A DNA stretch of 64,000 nucleotides from Dermatemys mawii (lineage: Eukaryota; Chordata; Testudines; Dermatemydidae). The position numbers were made by a program, and so were the translations under genes. Numbering within the stretch: the stretch's first letter is position 1; each line of letters begins with the position of its first letter. The notes under the pieces are model-generated. The model searched no databases. It had not been told where the DNA came from and saw only the letters and a list, made by a program, of their open reading frames with translations. Where the stretch lies: assembly GCA_007922305.1 (NCBI GenBank), contig ML677333.1:19923555-19987554 (forward strand), in the 5' to 3' direction. Below are positions 25,118 to 34,375 of the stretch, piece by piece.

Positions 25118-25817
25118 ACATATACTTTTGTCAGTCAGTTTCTCAGTTGGGAGTCCATGATTAACATTTCATTTGAAAAGGGATTCATCAACAAAAAAAA
25201 GTTTGAGAACCTCTGTTCTAGAAGATCTACCCTGTTCAAATTATGCCAGGAAATGGAACCCTGCCACACTCATAGAGGCCAAGGGTTATTTTATAAAAAT
25301 GGAAATCTGCTGTTCCCCCACGTTATTTGATTGGTTAACTGAGCTAATCAACACTGCTCTCATGGAAAAACTGACACTAATCTACAGAGGCACAAGAACC
25401 AGCTATGCAGATACTTAGGCCTGGTCTACACTACGACTTAAGGTCGACTTTAGCGCCATTAAGTCGACTGACACCTGCAACCATCCTCACATGGCAGCCA
25501 TTTAAATTGATTTAAAGGGCCCTTAAAATCGATTTCTGTACTCCTCCCTGACGAGAGGAGTAGCGCTGAAATCGACCTCTCTGGGTCGACTGTGGCTTAG
25601 TGAGGACACATGTAGACTTTATTGGCATCCAGGAGCAGTCCCACAGTGCTCCATTGTGACCGCTCTGGACAGCAGTCACAATGCTCCACTGTGACCGCTC
25701 TGGACAGCGGTCTCAACTCGCTGCTCTGGCCAGGTAGACAGGAAAAGCCCCGGGAACATTTGAATTTCATTTCCTGTTTGTCCAGCATGGCGAGCTCACC
25801 TGCATAGGACACTCACC

Positions 25818-28015
25818 ATGCAGAGCTCCTCAGCACAAGGCACCGTGCAGAGCTCATCAGCACAAGAGACCAACGAGCATGAAAGAGCTCCAGCATGGTC
25901 CACACAGGAGGTGTTGGATCTCATAGCTATCTGAGGAGAGGAATCAGTGATGGCAGAACTCCGTAACAACAAACGGACTGCCAACACGTTTGCCAGAGTC
26001 TCCAAGGCCATGCTGGATAGGGGCCACAGCAGGGAGGCACAGCAGTGCCACGTGAAAATTAAGGAGCTGAGGCAAGCATTCCAGAAAGCAAAAGAGGCAA
26101 ATGGACACTCTCGGACACTGCTGCGGATGTGCAAATTTTACAACGAACTGAATCAAATACTGGGGGGGCCATCACCATTGCACCGATCTCCGTGTACTCC
26201 TCTGATGGGGTAGTCATGAGGCATGAGGATTCAGATGATGATGAAGCTGATGAGGAAGATGATACCACGCAGCAGCAGGCAAGCAGAGAGACTCTGTTCC
26301 CAGACAGCCAGGAACTGTTTATCACCCTGGAGCCAATACCCTCAGAATCCTCCCAAGGTTGGTACCCCAGATGGGGAAGTCAGCAAAGGTACTTCTGGTG
26401 AGTGTCCCTTTAGGGATAAGATAAGGCAGGATTTAAAAGGAAGCTTTTATTAATGATTAACTTGGAATGCATGCATGGCTAAAACAGCTACTGGAAAAGT
26501 CTGTCAACATATTCGGGGATGGAGTGGTAATCCTCCAGGGAGATTTCCATGAAGCTGTCCTGCAGACAGCATTGAACCTTTTGCAGGAGGTTTCTGAGGA
26601 GAGCAGCCTTATTTCGTCCTCCATAATAGGACACGTTACCACGCCACGCTAGGATCAGGTATTCTGGGATCATTGCATAACACAGCATGGCAGCATATGC
26701 TCCTGGCGCCTGCTAGGATTCCAGCAACATCCGTTCTTTATCTCTCTGTGTAATCTTCAACAGAGTGATATCATTCATGGTAGCCTGATTGAAATAGGGG
26801 ACAGTCATTTTTGGACGTTCCTGCTGGGCTGCTTATATATCTGACTGTGAAGGAATCCTCCCCACAGTATCTCAAGCGGCATGTGTGTGTTTGTGGGGGG
26901 GAGACAAATCGCGCTGGGCTGCTTGTGGTGCAGTAGCAGGGAGCCGCCATGAGAGCAGCCACGCGGTATGGGGGAAGGAGGGAGAGAACCGCATGGGGCT
27001 GCTTGTGGTACACCAGCAGGGAGCCACGCAGTGGGGGGTGGTTACTGTGGGAAAGGAGAGCACTGCTGTAAAGAATGTGGATCAAACTGAAAGAATGTGG
27101 CTTACCATGGCCGCCTGCATGGCGGTTTCTGTTGCCTGGTCCTGGAAGAGGGTGTCTGATGTGATGTCTTTACAGAAAAGCTACAGGCACTCAATTTAAA
27201 ATGCAAAATGCGACCTTGTACAGAAAGCATATGCACTCTGTGAATACTTTGTTTCACTGTGAAAGACTGTTCCCATTGTGCTGGAGAATGTATTTATCTT
27301 ATAATGTTTTTCCTTCTTTCCTCCTACAGCCAGCTCGGTTCTCCCCCGCCCCCCAGCATGCCCATCACAGAGGCTACCACAGATAAGAAGGAGTAGGAAA
27401 CACACAAGAGATGAGATGTTTGCGGAGCTTATGCATTCCTCCTGCAGTGAGGCAGCTCGAAACAACACATGGAGAGAAAAAATTTTAGAGTCCCAGAACA
27501 CATGGAGGCAAAGCATTTTAGAGTCCAGGGCAGCAGTAGCAGCACAGGAGGAGAGACGGCAGGAGCAGGAGGAGAGATGGCAGGAGCAGGAGGAGAGATG
27601 GCAGGAGCGTGAAGAAAGGAGGATGGATGCAATGCTGTGGATAATGGAGGATCAAAGTGACATGCTCTGGTGTCTGGTGGAGCTTCATCAGGACCAAAGA
27701 TCGCCTCTCCAGCCCCTGTATAAGCACCTCCCCTGCTCCCCAAGTTCCATTGCCTCCCCACCCAGACGTGGGGTGAGACTGCGGTGGGGAAGGCTCCAGG
27801 AACTGACCCACTCTACCCCACAATACAACACAAGCAGCAGGCGGCTTAGTTTACCAGAAAAGTTTTTAAAATGTGCTGTGTCTTTGTCCCCCCCTCACCT
27901 CATCCACCAACACCAACTGGTTTTCCTCCTCACCCACACCTTCTGGGCTACCTTGCCAGTCTTCCCCTGTGTTTGTGAAGAATCATTAAAGAATTCATGC
28001 TTTTTAAAAAAGTGA
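25818..28015 (+). pseudogene. Harbinger Myb/SANT-like DNA-binding protein (two exons, inactivated)
   Basis: In PIF/Harbinger elements this protein binds the terminal repeats and helps bring the transposase to DNA. Exon 1 (25818-26397) starts at ATG 25818 and encodes the trihelix/Myb-like domain: 'APAWSTQEVLDLIAI', then TGA where the family has Trp, then 'VMAELRNNKRTANTFARVS' and 'QCHVKIKELRQAFQKAKEAN'. A G-run at about 26161 is one G short, shifting out of the acidic 'HEDSDDDEADEEDD' stretch, and a second shift lies near 26355. The donor is G|GTGAGT at 26398 and the acceptor TACAG ends at 27329. Exon 2 (27330-28015) encodes 'RRSRKHTRDEMFAELM' and a charged coiled-coil with three 24-bp repeats (QEQEERW). 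One stop and two frameshifts make it a pseudogene. Confidence 0.83.
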
Positions 28016-28057
28016 ATTTATTTACTCTGAAAATGGGGGGAGGGGATAAGGAGGGCA

Positions 28058-28185
28058 GGAGGCTTAATGCTGAGCAGAGCAAGGGAGTGGGTTTTCAATA
28101 GCTCTATGGGGCCGGAGGGCGGGAGGCTTAACGCTGAGCAGAGCAAGGGAGCTGGTTTTCAACAGCACTTTGGCCAGTCACAAAA
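28058..28185. repeat. Imperfect 64-bp tandem duplication at the transposase 3' end
   Basis: 'ggaggcttaatgctgagcag' at 28058 recurs as 'ggaggcttaacgctgagcag' at 28122, and similarity continues for roughly 45 bp ('agcaaggga', 'ggttttcaa'). The upper copy includes the transposase stop codon (28128-28130), so the lower copy is duplicated 3' sequence. Confidence 0.75.
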
Positions 28186-29452
28186 CTGTTTCTCAAGGCT
28201 TCTCGGAGATGCAGCACTTCCTGGTGAGCTCTTGTACTTTCCCTGGTGTCTGGCTGCTCATAAGTAGCAGACAGGACATTTGCCTCTGCCTCCCACCCCA
28301 CCATAAATGTCTCCCCCTTGCTGTCACAGAGATTGTGGAGCACACAGCAAGCAGCAATAACAATGGGCACATTTCTTTCGCTGAGGTCTGAGCAAGTAAG
28401 TAAGGTTCTCCACCTCGCTTTAAGACGGCCAAATGCACACTCCACAACCATTCTGCACTTGCTCAGCCTATAGTTGAACAGCTCCTGACTCCTGTCCAGG
28501 GATCCCGTGTATGGCTTCATAAGCCAGAGCATTAAGGGGCAGGCTGGGTCCCCAAGGATAACGATCGGCATTTCAACACTCCCCACAGTAATTTTCTGGT
28601 CTGAGAAGAAAGTCACTTGCGTCAGCTGTCTATACAGCCTAGAGTTCCTGAATACATGAGCATCATGAACCTTTCCCGGCCATCCCACGTAGATGTCGGT
28701 GAAATGTCCCTTGTGGTCAACCAGTGCTTGCGTGACCATTGAACAATACACCTTGCGGTTTCTGTACTCTGCGCCCTCATTGTCTGGTGCCAAGATAGGG
28801 ATATGAGTGCCATCTATAGCCCCCCTTCCTCCCAGTTAGGGAATCCCAGCACAGCAAAGCCATCTACTATAGCCTGCACATTTCCCAGGCACACAACCCT
28901 GGATAGCAGCAGATCAATGATTGCCCTGGATACTTGCATCACAGCAGCCCCCACTGTAGATTTACCCATTCCAAATTGATTTGCGACTCACCGGTAGCTG
29001 TCTGGTGTTGCAAGCTTCCAGAGGGCTATCGCCACTCGCTTCTGAACTGTGAGGACTGCTCTCATTTTGGTATTCTTGCACTGGAGGGCATGGGAAAGCA
29101 AGTCACAAAGTTCCATGAATGTGCCCTTTCGCATGTGAAAGTTTCTAAGCCACTGAGAGTCATCCCAGACCTGCAGCACTATGCGATCCCACCAGTCAGT
29201 GCCTGTTTCCCTGGCCCAGATTCAGCATTCCATAGCATGAGCCTGCCCCATTGTCACCAAAATTGCCAGGTTGTCGGACCCCTTACTTTCAAAAACGTCA
29301 GTGTCCATGTCCTCATCGCTGTCGTCACTCTCCTGATAGCGCAGTCGTCTCCTGATCGCCTTCTTGTGCATACAATGCAGCATAAAGTCCACAACAATGC
29401 GCGAGGTATTCACAACGGCCATTACTGCAGTGGTTACCTGAGCAGGCTCCAT
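28128..29452 (-). pseudogene. Harbinger DDE transposase (HARBI1-like), inactivated
   Basis: Starts at ATG 29452 ('MEPAQVTTAVMAVV') and ends at TAA 28128, about 440 codons, the usual size for this family. Order: an acidic segment ('ESDDSDEDMDTDVFES'), a helix-turn-helix region ('VWDDSQWLRNFHMRKGTFME', 'VAIALWKLATPDSYR', 'VANQFGMGKSTVGAAV'), and the DDE_4 core. First Asp is in 'IDGTHIPIL', then 'GWPGKVHDAHVFRNSRLY', second Asp in 'VILGDPACPL', and Glu in 'CRMVVECAFGRLKARWRTLL', all still present. In-frame TGA stops lie at 29222-29224 and 28988-28990. One base is missing in the G-run near 28820-28827, just before the first catalytic Asp. HARBI1 is the vertebrate host gene derived from such a transposase; this copy lies within its own transposon and is not that gene. 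Confidence 0.9.
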
Positions 29453-30055
29453 GCTTGCACTGCTATGGCGTCAACGCAGAAAAAGGGCGTGAAAAAACTG
29501 TTAGCAGTTGCTTTCAGGGCGGGAGGGGCACTGCGGAGGGGGAGAGCGGTTAGGGAATGGAGAAAGCTACCCACAATGGAGTGTGCGAAATGGTGCCTGC
29601 TGGGGATTCCGGGGACTGTGGGATAGCTACCCACAGTGCACCACTCGCTATGTCAACGCTTTCCACAGTACTGTGGAAGAACACTGTCGACTTGCTGCAT
29701 TTTGTGGGGACGCACAAAATCGACCTTATACAGTCTGCTTTAAAAAATCGACTGCAAGGCAATCGACCTAACTCTGTAGTGAAGACATACCCTTAGTCTT
29801 TCATGAGAGCGTTACAAACTAACTCTAGGTAGACTGGGCTTCAGATGCTTCTCTTTTCTGTGGGGGGAAGAGGTGTGGGTGAGGAATGTTAGGGAATTAT
29901 TTCTTGTAACACTCAGGAGTATTTATCTATGAATATTTCATACTGTGTTGTTAAATCTGTACTCCTGCTGTATCTTCTGTGTCACTGTATTTGAACATGT
30001 CCATATGGATATGTTGAAACTTCTGAAAAATAAAATTAAATAAAGAAAGAGAGGT

Positions 30056-31304
30056 CCTCGAAGTTTGGGGATCCCCTCAGAGAGAAAGACAAAAAGGGCT
30101 CTTGTTTCTTTGCTATTGCTGAACTACTGACTGCTATCAGTTCATTTGACATGCTGCACCAGAAATTGGGGGAAAAGCTGCTCTTGTGAATAGAAGCAAG
30201 GAATAACTGTTGTGCCTGTAAGACTGATTTCCAACTTTTTTTCTGCTGCTGCTGTCTTCTAACATACTCTCGTTAGCCCTATCTGCACTAGGAAATGGAA
30301 CCCTCTAGACAAGATAAAAAGTTTCTCAAGAACCGTTCAGAAGCCAGAAAGCCTTGGTTCTACTAGGCTCTAAGTGCTAAGATGTGCAGCCTGTGATTGC
30401 AACACTTTCCAACAAGTTTTAATAACAGTTGCTGATACACTTTGGAAATATTTTTGTCCTATCCATGCTAGCACCTGATTGTCTTCTGTGTCTGGTAAAC
30501 ATGGAGTTATGTGAGGAAGAGATTATTTTTTAATTTTAAAATTAATTTAATTAATTACCTTTATAATGGTTATGTAAATAATTACTATGGGATTGTCATT
30601 TTTCAGTCATACCAGTTTTTAGAGTTACTCATTGAACAACATACAGTCCTTCACTTATTCTGAAAGAGGTAATGACATTTTATTTATTTAAAAGGTCCTC
30701 TCTCTTATTTAACAGTGAATATCAGCTTGATTGACTATTCTGCACTGAATGAAATATTTTTACTTAGTGAAGTTAGGAAAGCTGATTGTTTTGTTTTCAT
30801 TAAGAACAGCAAATGGGCAAGATTAATTCACCACAGCTTGTAGTAATGTATTATGTTGTCTGAAAACTTTCCCCTATTTTTGAAAATGATTTTATTTCTG
30901 AAAATACAGTATACCATTTTACTGTTTCTTCAAAATGTTGAGGGTTTAATATGAGAATATTTCTGCACCTTAAAAACTGTCATACAAGGCTGCAATCCCA
31001 AAGCAAACTGATCTGACTATTTGTTAAACTGTTGGATCATTTTTCATTTATTTAATAGTTTTATTTTATCGGTTTCATGAAGAACCGGCAAGTACAACTT
31101 CAGTACCACTATAGCCAGAATACAGATTATCTAGATTCAGTCTGCTATTTGCAGCTTCATTTTCCCCTGAAGGGTATTCATAGGGTTCATGATAAGAACT
31201 TAGTAGCATTGTTCCCCAGTTCTGTGAAATCTGATATTGATGGTGTGGAGGTCTATCAACTACTTCACCTCTCTGTGACATTGTAAGAGAGTCATTCAGT
31301 TTAA
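30056..31304. other. Intergenic DNA, no gene recognised
   Basis: AT-rich after the L1 tail. No repeat family or coding motif could be supported. Confidence 0.5.
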
Positions 31305-31305
31305 G

Positions 31306-31690
31306 GCAGTGATGCACAAACTTTTAGAGTCATGTGCCCCCCCCCCCCATTACCATTAGCAAAATCTGTCCATGCTCCCCTTCATTACTGCACAGCCAAG
31401 GCTTTTTCAGTAGTGGAGGTTGGGCTGAAGGCCAAGCTGGGGGCAGAGCTGCGCATAGAGGAGGAGCTGGGGCCAGAAGCGGAATGAGAGCAGAGATAGC
31501 CTGGGGGAAGAACAGGCAACAGAGTGGAGCTGCGGGCAGAGTGCTACTGGGGATGGATGTGGCCTAGAGACAGAGTGGGGCCTGGAAGTAGAATAGGAAT
31601 GGAGGCTGATCAGGGTTGAGGCAGAGCTGGCCTGGGGATGGAGTGGGGCTGGAAGCATGGTGCTTCTTCTCTAATCCCCATAGAGGCTGG
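31306..31690 (+). mobile_element. Non-autonomous hAT fragment, purine-rich
   Basis: Begins CAGTGATGCACAAACTTTTA, a hAT-type terminal repeat, then a run of 13 C. It continues into degenerate purine-rich repeats ('gggcagagctg', 'gagctggggccagaagcgg') typical of a reptile hAT MITE family. The matching right terminal repeat is absent, so the copy is truncated against the DIRS-like sequence that follows. Confidence 0.55.
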
Positions 31691-32448
31691 CCTGAGCCCC
31701 AGTATGCCTGAAGTTGTGCGTTCATGGTGCTCAATATTTGACCTTGCCGACCCGGCGCCTCTTCAGTTCCTTCTTGCCGATTACTCTGACAGAGGGGAAG
31801 GCAGGTGGGTTTCCAATGGATACGAGCAACACATCTCAAAGAACAACAGTTACAAGAAGGTGACTAACCGTTCTTTCTTCTTCGAGTGACTGCTCATATC
31901 AATTCTAATTAGGTGACTCCCAAGCCTTCCCTAGGTGGTGGGGTCAGAGCTATTGAAGCACTGCTCTGCCGAAAGATGCATCCTCTCTGGCATGCTGGAC
32001 AGTGGTGTAATAAGAGGTGAATGCATGTACCGAGGACCAAGTTGCTGTCCTGATGATTTCTTGGATCAGAATCTGGACCAGGAATGCCAACAATGAGATC
32101 TATGCCCTTGTAGAGAGTGCCGTAAGTGTTGAGGCTGGGATCTTGGCCAGCTCATAGCACATGTGGATACAGGACATAATCCAGGAAGATATTCTTTGAG
32201 ATCAGTCAGCCACCACTATGAACAAATGGTTAGATTTCCTTAATGACTTGGTGTGTTCAATATAGAAGAGTAACGCTTGCCGAACATCCAAGGAGTGCAG
32301 CCTCTGCTCACAGCTACTAGTATGAGGCTTCAGATAAAAAACAGACAGAAATGTGTCTTGGCTGGTATGGAAATGTGATACCACCTTAGGCAGAAAGGCC
32401 AGGTGAGGTCTGAGCTGCACCTTGTCCTTGTGGAAAACTGTATAAGAT

Positions 32449-33167
32449 AGGTTTAAGAATAGCAGCCGTGTTAGTCTGTATCCATAAAGAAAACGAGGAA
32501 TACTTGTAGCACCTTAGAGACTAACCAGTTTATTTCTGCATAAGCTTTTGTGGGCTATAGTCCACTTCATCGGATGCATAGAATGGAACAAACAGAAGTA
32601 AGATGCATTTATACACACAAAAAGAAAAAAAAAGTTGTGAATTACCATACCAATTCTAGAGGCTGTTTAATTTGGATAGGCCATTATCAGCAGGAGAAAA
32701 AAAAAACCTTTTGTAGTGAAAATTTAGTGGATCTATCTAACAGTTGATAAGAATCTGTAAAAGAGACTTAACTAGGAAAATGCATTCAATTAGCATAATG
32801 ACAAAGCCACTCAACATCTCTGTTTAACCCTTGGTTGACAGTGTCCAATTTGCAAATTAATTCCAGTTCATCAGCTTCTTGTTGGAGTCTATTTTGGAAG
32901 TTTTTTCTGTTTTAAAATTGACACCTTCAAGTCTTTAATAGAATGTCCAGGGAGATTGAAGTGTTCTCCTACTGGTTTATGAATGTTATGATTCCTGATG
33001 TCAGATTTGTGTCCATTTATTCTTTTGTGTAGAGACTGTCCAGTTTGGCCAATGTACATGGCAGAGGGGCATTGCTGGCACATGATGCAATATATCACAT
33101 TGGAAGATGAGCAGGTGAATGAGCCTCTGATGGTGTGGCTGATGTGATTAGGTCTTATTATACTTCT
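32449..33167 (-). mobile_element. Penelope-like element, 719 bp, 10-bp TSD
   Basis: 5'-truncated PLE carrying the end of the coding region (GIY-YIG domain at 33098-32889), the 3' UTR and the full tail, ending on the plus strand as 'agcagccgtgttagtctgta'. It is flanked by a perfect 10-bp direct repeat, TGTATAAGAT (32439-32448 and 33168-33177). It interrupts the DIRS recombinase gene and is therefore younger than it. Its 3' UTR and tail are colinear with the copy at 17810-18527. Confidence 0.88.
32889..33098 (-). pseudogene. GIY-YIG endonuclease domain of a Penelope-like element (partial)
   Basis: An open stretch of about 70 codons. It reads 'CPSAMYIGQTGQSLHKRING', followed by 'HKSDIRNHNIHKPVGEHF' and 'LPGHSIKDLKVSILKQ'. 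The YIG core with downstream Arg and the 'GHKSDI...PVGEHF' block match the C-terminal GIY-YIG nuclease of Penelope-type elements, which nicks target DNA. The preceding reverse transcriptase is missing (5' truncation), so the domain has no start codon of its own and is not expected to be expressed. The domain itself has no stop, implying a fairly young copy. Confidence 0.85.
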
Positions 33168-33598
33168 TGTATAAGATTGAGTTAAAGGCCCTTACCTCCA
33201 ACCTGACACCCTTCTTGCTGATGTGATGGCAGTTAGGAAGGTTACCTTCCATTATAGGTAGAGAAAGCAGCAAGTCACCAGTGGCTCAAATGGGGACACC
33301 ATTAATTTGGAGAGGATCAAATTAAGGTTCCATGCAGAAACAGGCTGTTTAATCTGGGGATATCGCTGGTCCAGACCCTTGAGGAACCGTCCAACCATGG
33401 AGTTGGCAAAGATGAAGTGTCCAGAGACTGCGGGGTGGAAAACTGACGTAGCTGCTAGGTGTACCTTTATGGATGTCACTGCCAGGCCTTTCTGTTTAAG
33501 GTGCAGAAGGTACTCCAGAATAAGAGGTAATGGCACCTGAAGTGGGGGCATACGATGCTGGTCACACCAGCAAGTGAACCTCTTCCACTTCACCAGAT

Positions 33599-33830
33599 GA
33601 ACACCTCCAGATCAGCTGCTAGAGGAGGACCTCATCCTCCCTGATTAGAGATAACAAGCTGGTTCAGCCTGATTGGACTAACCTCGTTATCTCGAACCTG
33701 GCCCTTGCCTCTTATTTATTCCTGCCCCTGGATACTTCCATTGCTTGCATCCAACGAAGTGGGTATTAGCCCACGAAAGCTTATGCTCTAATACTTTAGT
33801 TAGTCTTTAAGGTGCCACAGGACTCTTTGT
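33599..33830 (+). mobile_element. PLE 3' UTR and tail insertion, 13-bp TSD
   Basis: 232 bp of PLE-type sequence: 'cctgattggactaacctcg', 'cttgcctcttatttattcct', then the tail 'gaagtgggtattagcccacg', 'aaagcttatgctctaatact', 'taaggtgccacaggactctt'. It is flanked by a perfect 13-bp direct repeat CACTTCACCAGAT (33586-33598, 33831-33843), which lies in the DIRS recombinase frame ('YLVKW'). Its tail variant differs from the 32449 copy, so it is a different PLE subfamily. Confidence 0.87.
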
Positions 33831-33984
33831 CACTTCACCAGATATGTGGCCCTCATGAAGGGATTTCTGCTGCCAAGTAAGACCTCCCTTATTTGCTTCA
33901 GGCACAGAAGCTGCATCAGGTTCGGCCATGAAGCCTCCAGGTCGTTTAGTGGAGGGACTGAGTGATGACCTGTTGTCAGTTTTG

Positions 33985-34375
33985 GAACTGAAACTTGGAC
34001 AATGACAAAGCAAATGGAAAATCATCTGACTAACAGCAAAAGAAAAGTGAGTGAGCAATGCTGATTAGCACACTGAAGGTTAGAAAGACCAAAATGGAGA
34101 TTCATCCTCAGAAAATAGCCAATGTCATCTATGCAAAGAAAAGACACTTTGCAGTTCATTGGCCACATCATAAGATAGATGAAAGATGGTCCAAGGTTTT
34201 AGAATGGTGTCCAGAGAATTGCAAACAAAGTAAAGGATGGTTACAAAGTAAGTGCAGAGACAAGCTGACAAAGCAGGTGGGAGTTACTTGGATTTCAATG
34301 GTGTGTGACTGAAGAAAATGGTGCTTAATGAGGGAGACCTTCATTCAGCAGTGAACTGAAAATGGCTAATTAAAG
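33985..34375 (+). mobile_element. RTE-like LINE C-terminal fragment
   Basis: The translation shows 'ETWTMTKQMENHLTNSKRK', a block around 'LQFIGHIIR', then 'DERWSKVLEWCPENCKQSKG' and 'WISMVCD'. This order matches the C-terminal region of RTE-type non-LTR retrotransposon proteins ('ETWALTKQ...', 'WAGHV.R..D.RWT..V.EW.P...KR..GRP', 'W...A.DR..W'). One frame is open at 34058-34312. Decayed overall; clade assignment is tentative. Confidence 0.55.

Larger units (their letters stand above)
22754..25215 (+). mobile_element. hAT-Charlie element, 2.46 kb, inserted in L1
   Basis: The left end TAGTGATTCTCAAAG and the right end (read inwards) CAGAGGTTCTCAAAC are Charlie-type terminal repeats. The flanking 8-bp repeat is TTCTAAAA (22746-22753) and TTCTAGAA (25216-25223), 7 of 8 identical. 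Removing the element restores an L1 reading frame across the site. It carries one decayed transposase gene (23090-24860) and a nested PLE insertion (24950-25117) near its right end. The size is close to that of a complete element, but the gene is dead. Confidence 0.85.
25418..29792. mobile_element. Harbinger (PIF/Harbinger) DNA transposon, 4.4 kb, two genes
   Basis: The left end GGCCTGGTCTACACTACGAC and the right end (read inwards) GGGTATGTCTTCACTACAGA are inverted repeats, continuing into GGTCGA-type subterminal repeats. It is flanked by TTA at 25415-25417 and 29793-29795. It holds the two standard Harbinger genes arranged tail to tail: a Myb/SANT-like DNA-binding protein on the plus strand (25818-28015) and a DDE transposase on the minus strand (29452-28128). 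Poly(A)-like signals face each other (ATTAAA at about 27984 for plus, AATAAA at 28022-28017 for minus). Both genes carry a few disabling changes, so it is a full-length, recently inactive copy. Confidence 0.92.
19335..30055 (+). mobile_element. Old L1 (or Tx1/L1-like) LINE opened by later insertions
   Basis: Three blocks of one L1-type ORF2 lie in order. (1) 19370-20030 is APE endonuclease, with 'HIAFLQETHLRDEDIDRIKK' and later 'QAFANHQLSLLKGIGLVEIW' and 'THPTKCNHTF'. (2) 21337-22753 is the end of RT and the C-terminal domain, with 'IKMNVNPNLMFMFS', 'LPASISTRINRVVQQFLWN' and the 'CWKC...FEC' knuckle (its His is lost). (3) 25224-25414 continues with 'WLTELINTALMEKL', and 29796-30055 ends in AATAAAATTAAATAAAG. 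Removing the hAT element at 22754-25215 with one target copy joins 'SLCVWGIL' to 'EDLPCSNYARKWN' in frame. The Harbinger element at 25418-29792 splits the end. The RT catalytic core is not recognised. Many stops; inactive. Confidence 0.78.
31695..33960 (-). mobile_element. DIRS-like tyrosine-recombinase retroelement, 3' part, split by two PLEs
   Basis: DIRS elements are retrotransposons that integrate with a tyrosine recombinase instead of an integrase. On the minus strand, from high to low coordinates: the RT-side linker and recombinase N-terminus (33960-33844, 'REVLLGSRNPFMRATYLVKW'), the core-binding domain (33585-33250, 'KWKRFTCWCDQHRMPP', 'LILEYLLHLKQKGLAVTSIK', 'SMVGRFLKGLDQRYPQIKQP'), then the catalytic region (32438-32200, 'LRPHLAFLPKVVSHFHTSQD', 'LDVRQALLFYIEHTKSLRK') with stops beyond. 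About 31695-31930 looks like its non-coding terminal region. PLE insertions at 32449-33167 and 33599-33830 split it. Most of the RT/RNase H gene is absent and the recombinase frame is broken. Confidence 0.75.

Noticed and set aside
28128..29452. Transposase as the host gene HARBI1
   Set aside because: It lies inside a transposon with terminal repeats and TTA duplications and carries stops and a frameshift, unlike the conserved host gene.
28934..29626. 230-codon open frame on the plus strand
   Set aside because: It is the antisense shadow of the Harbinger transposase N-terminal region on the minus strand.
31336..31349. Poly-C runs here and near 48437 as regulatory elements
   Set aside because: The first belongs to a hAT MITE start, and the second lies in similar C-rich repeat-like sequence. 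Run length may also be a sequencing artefact.
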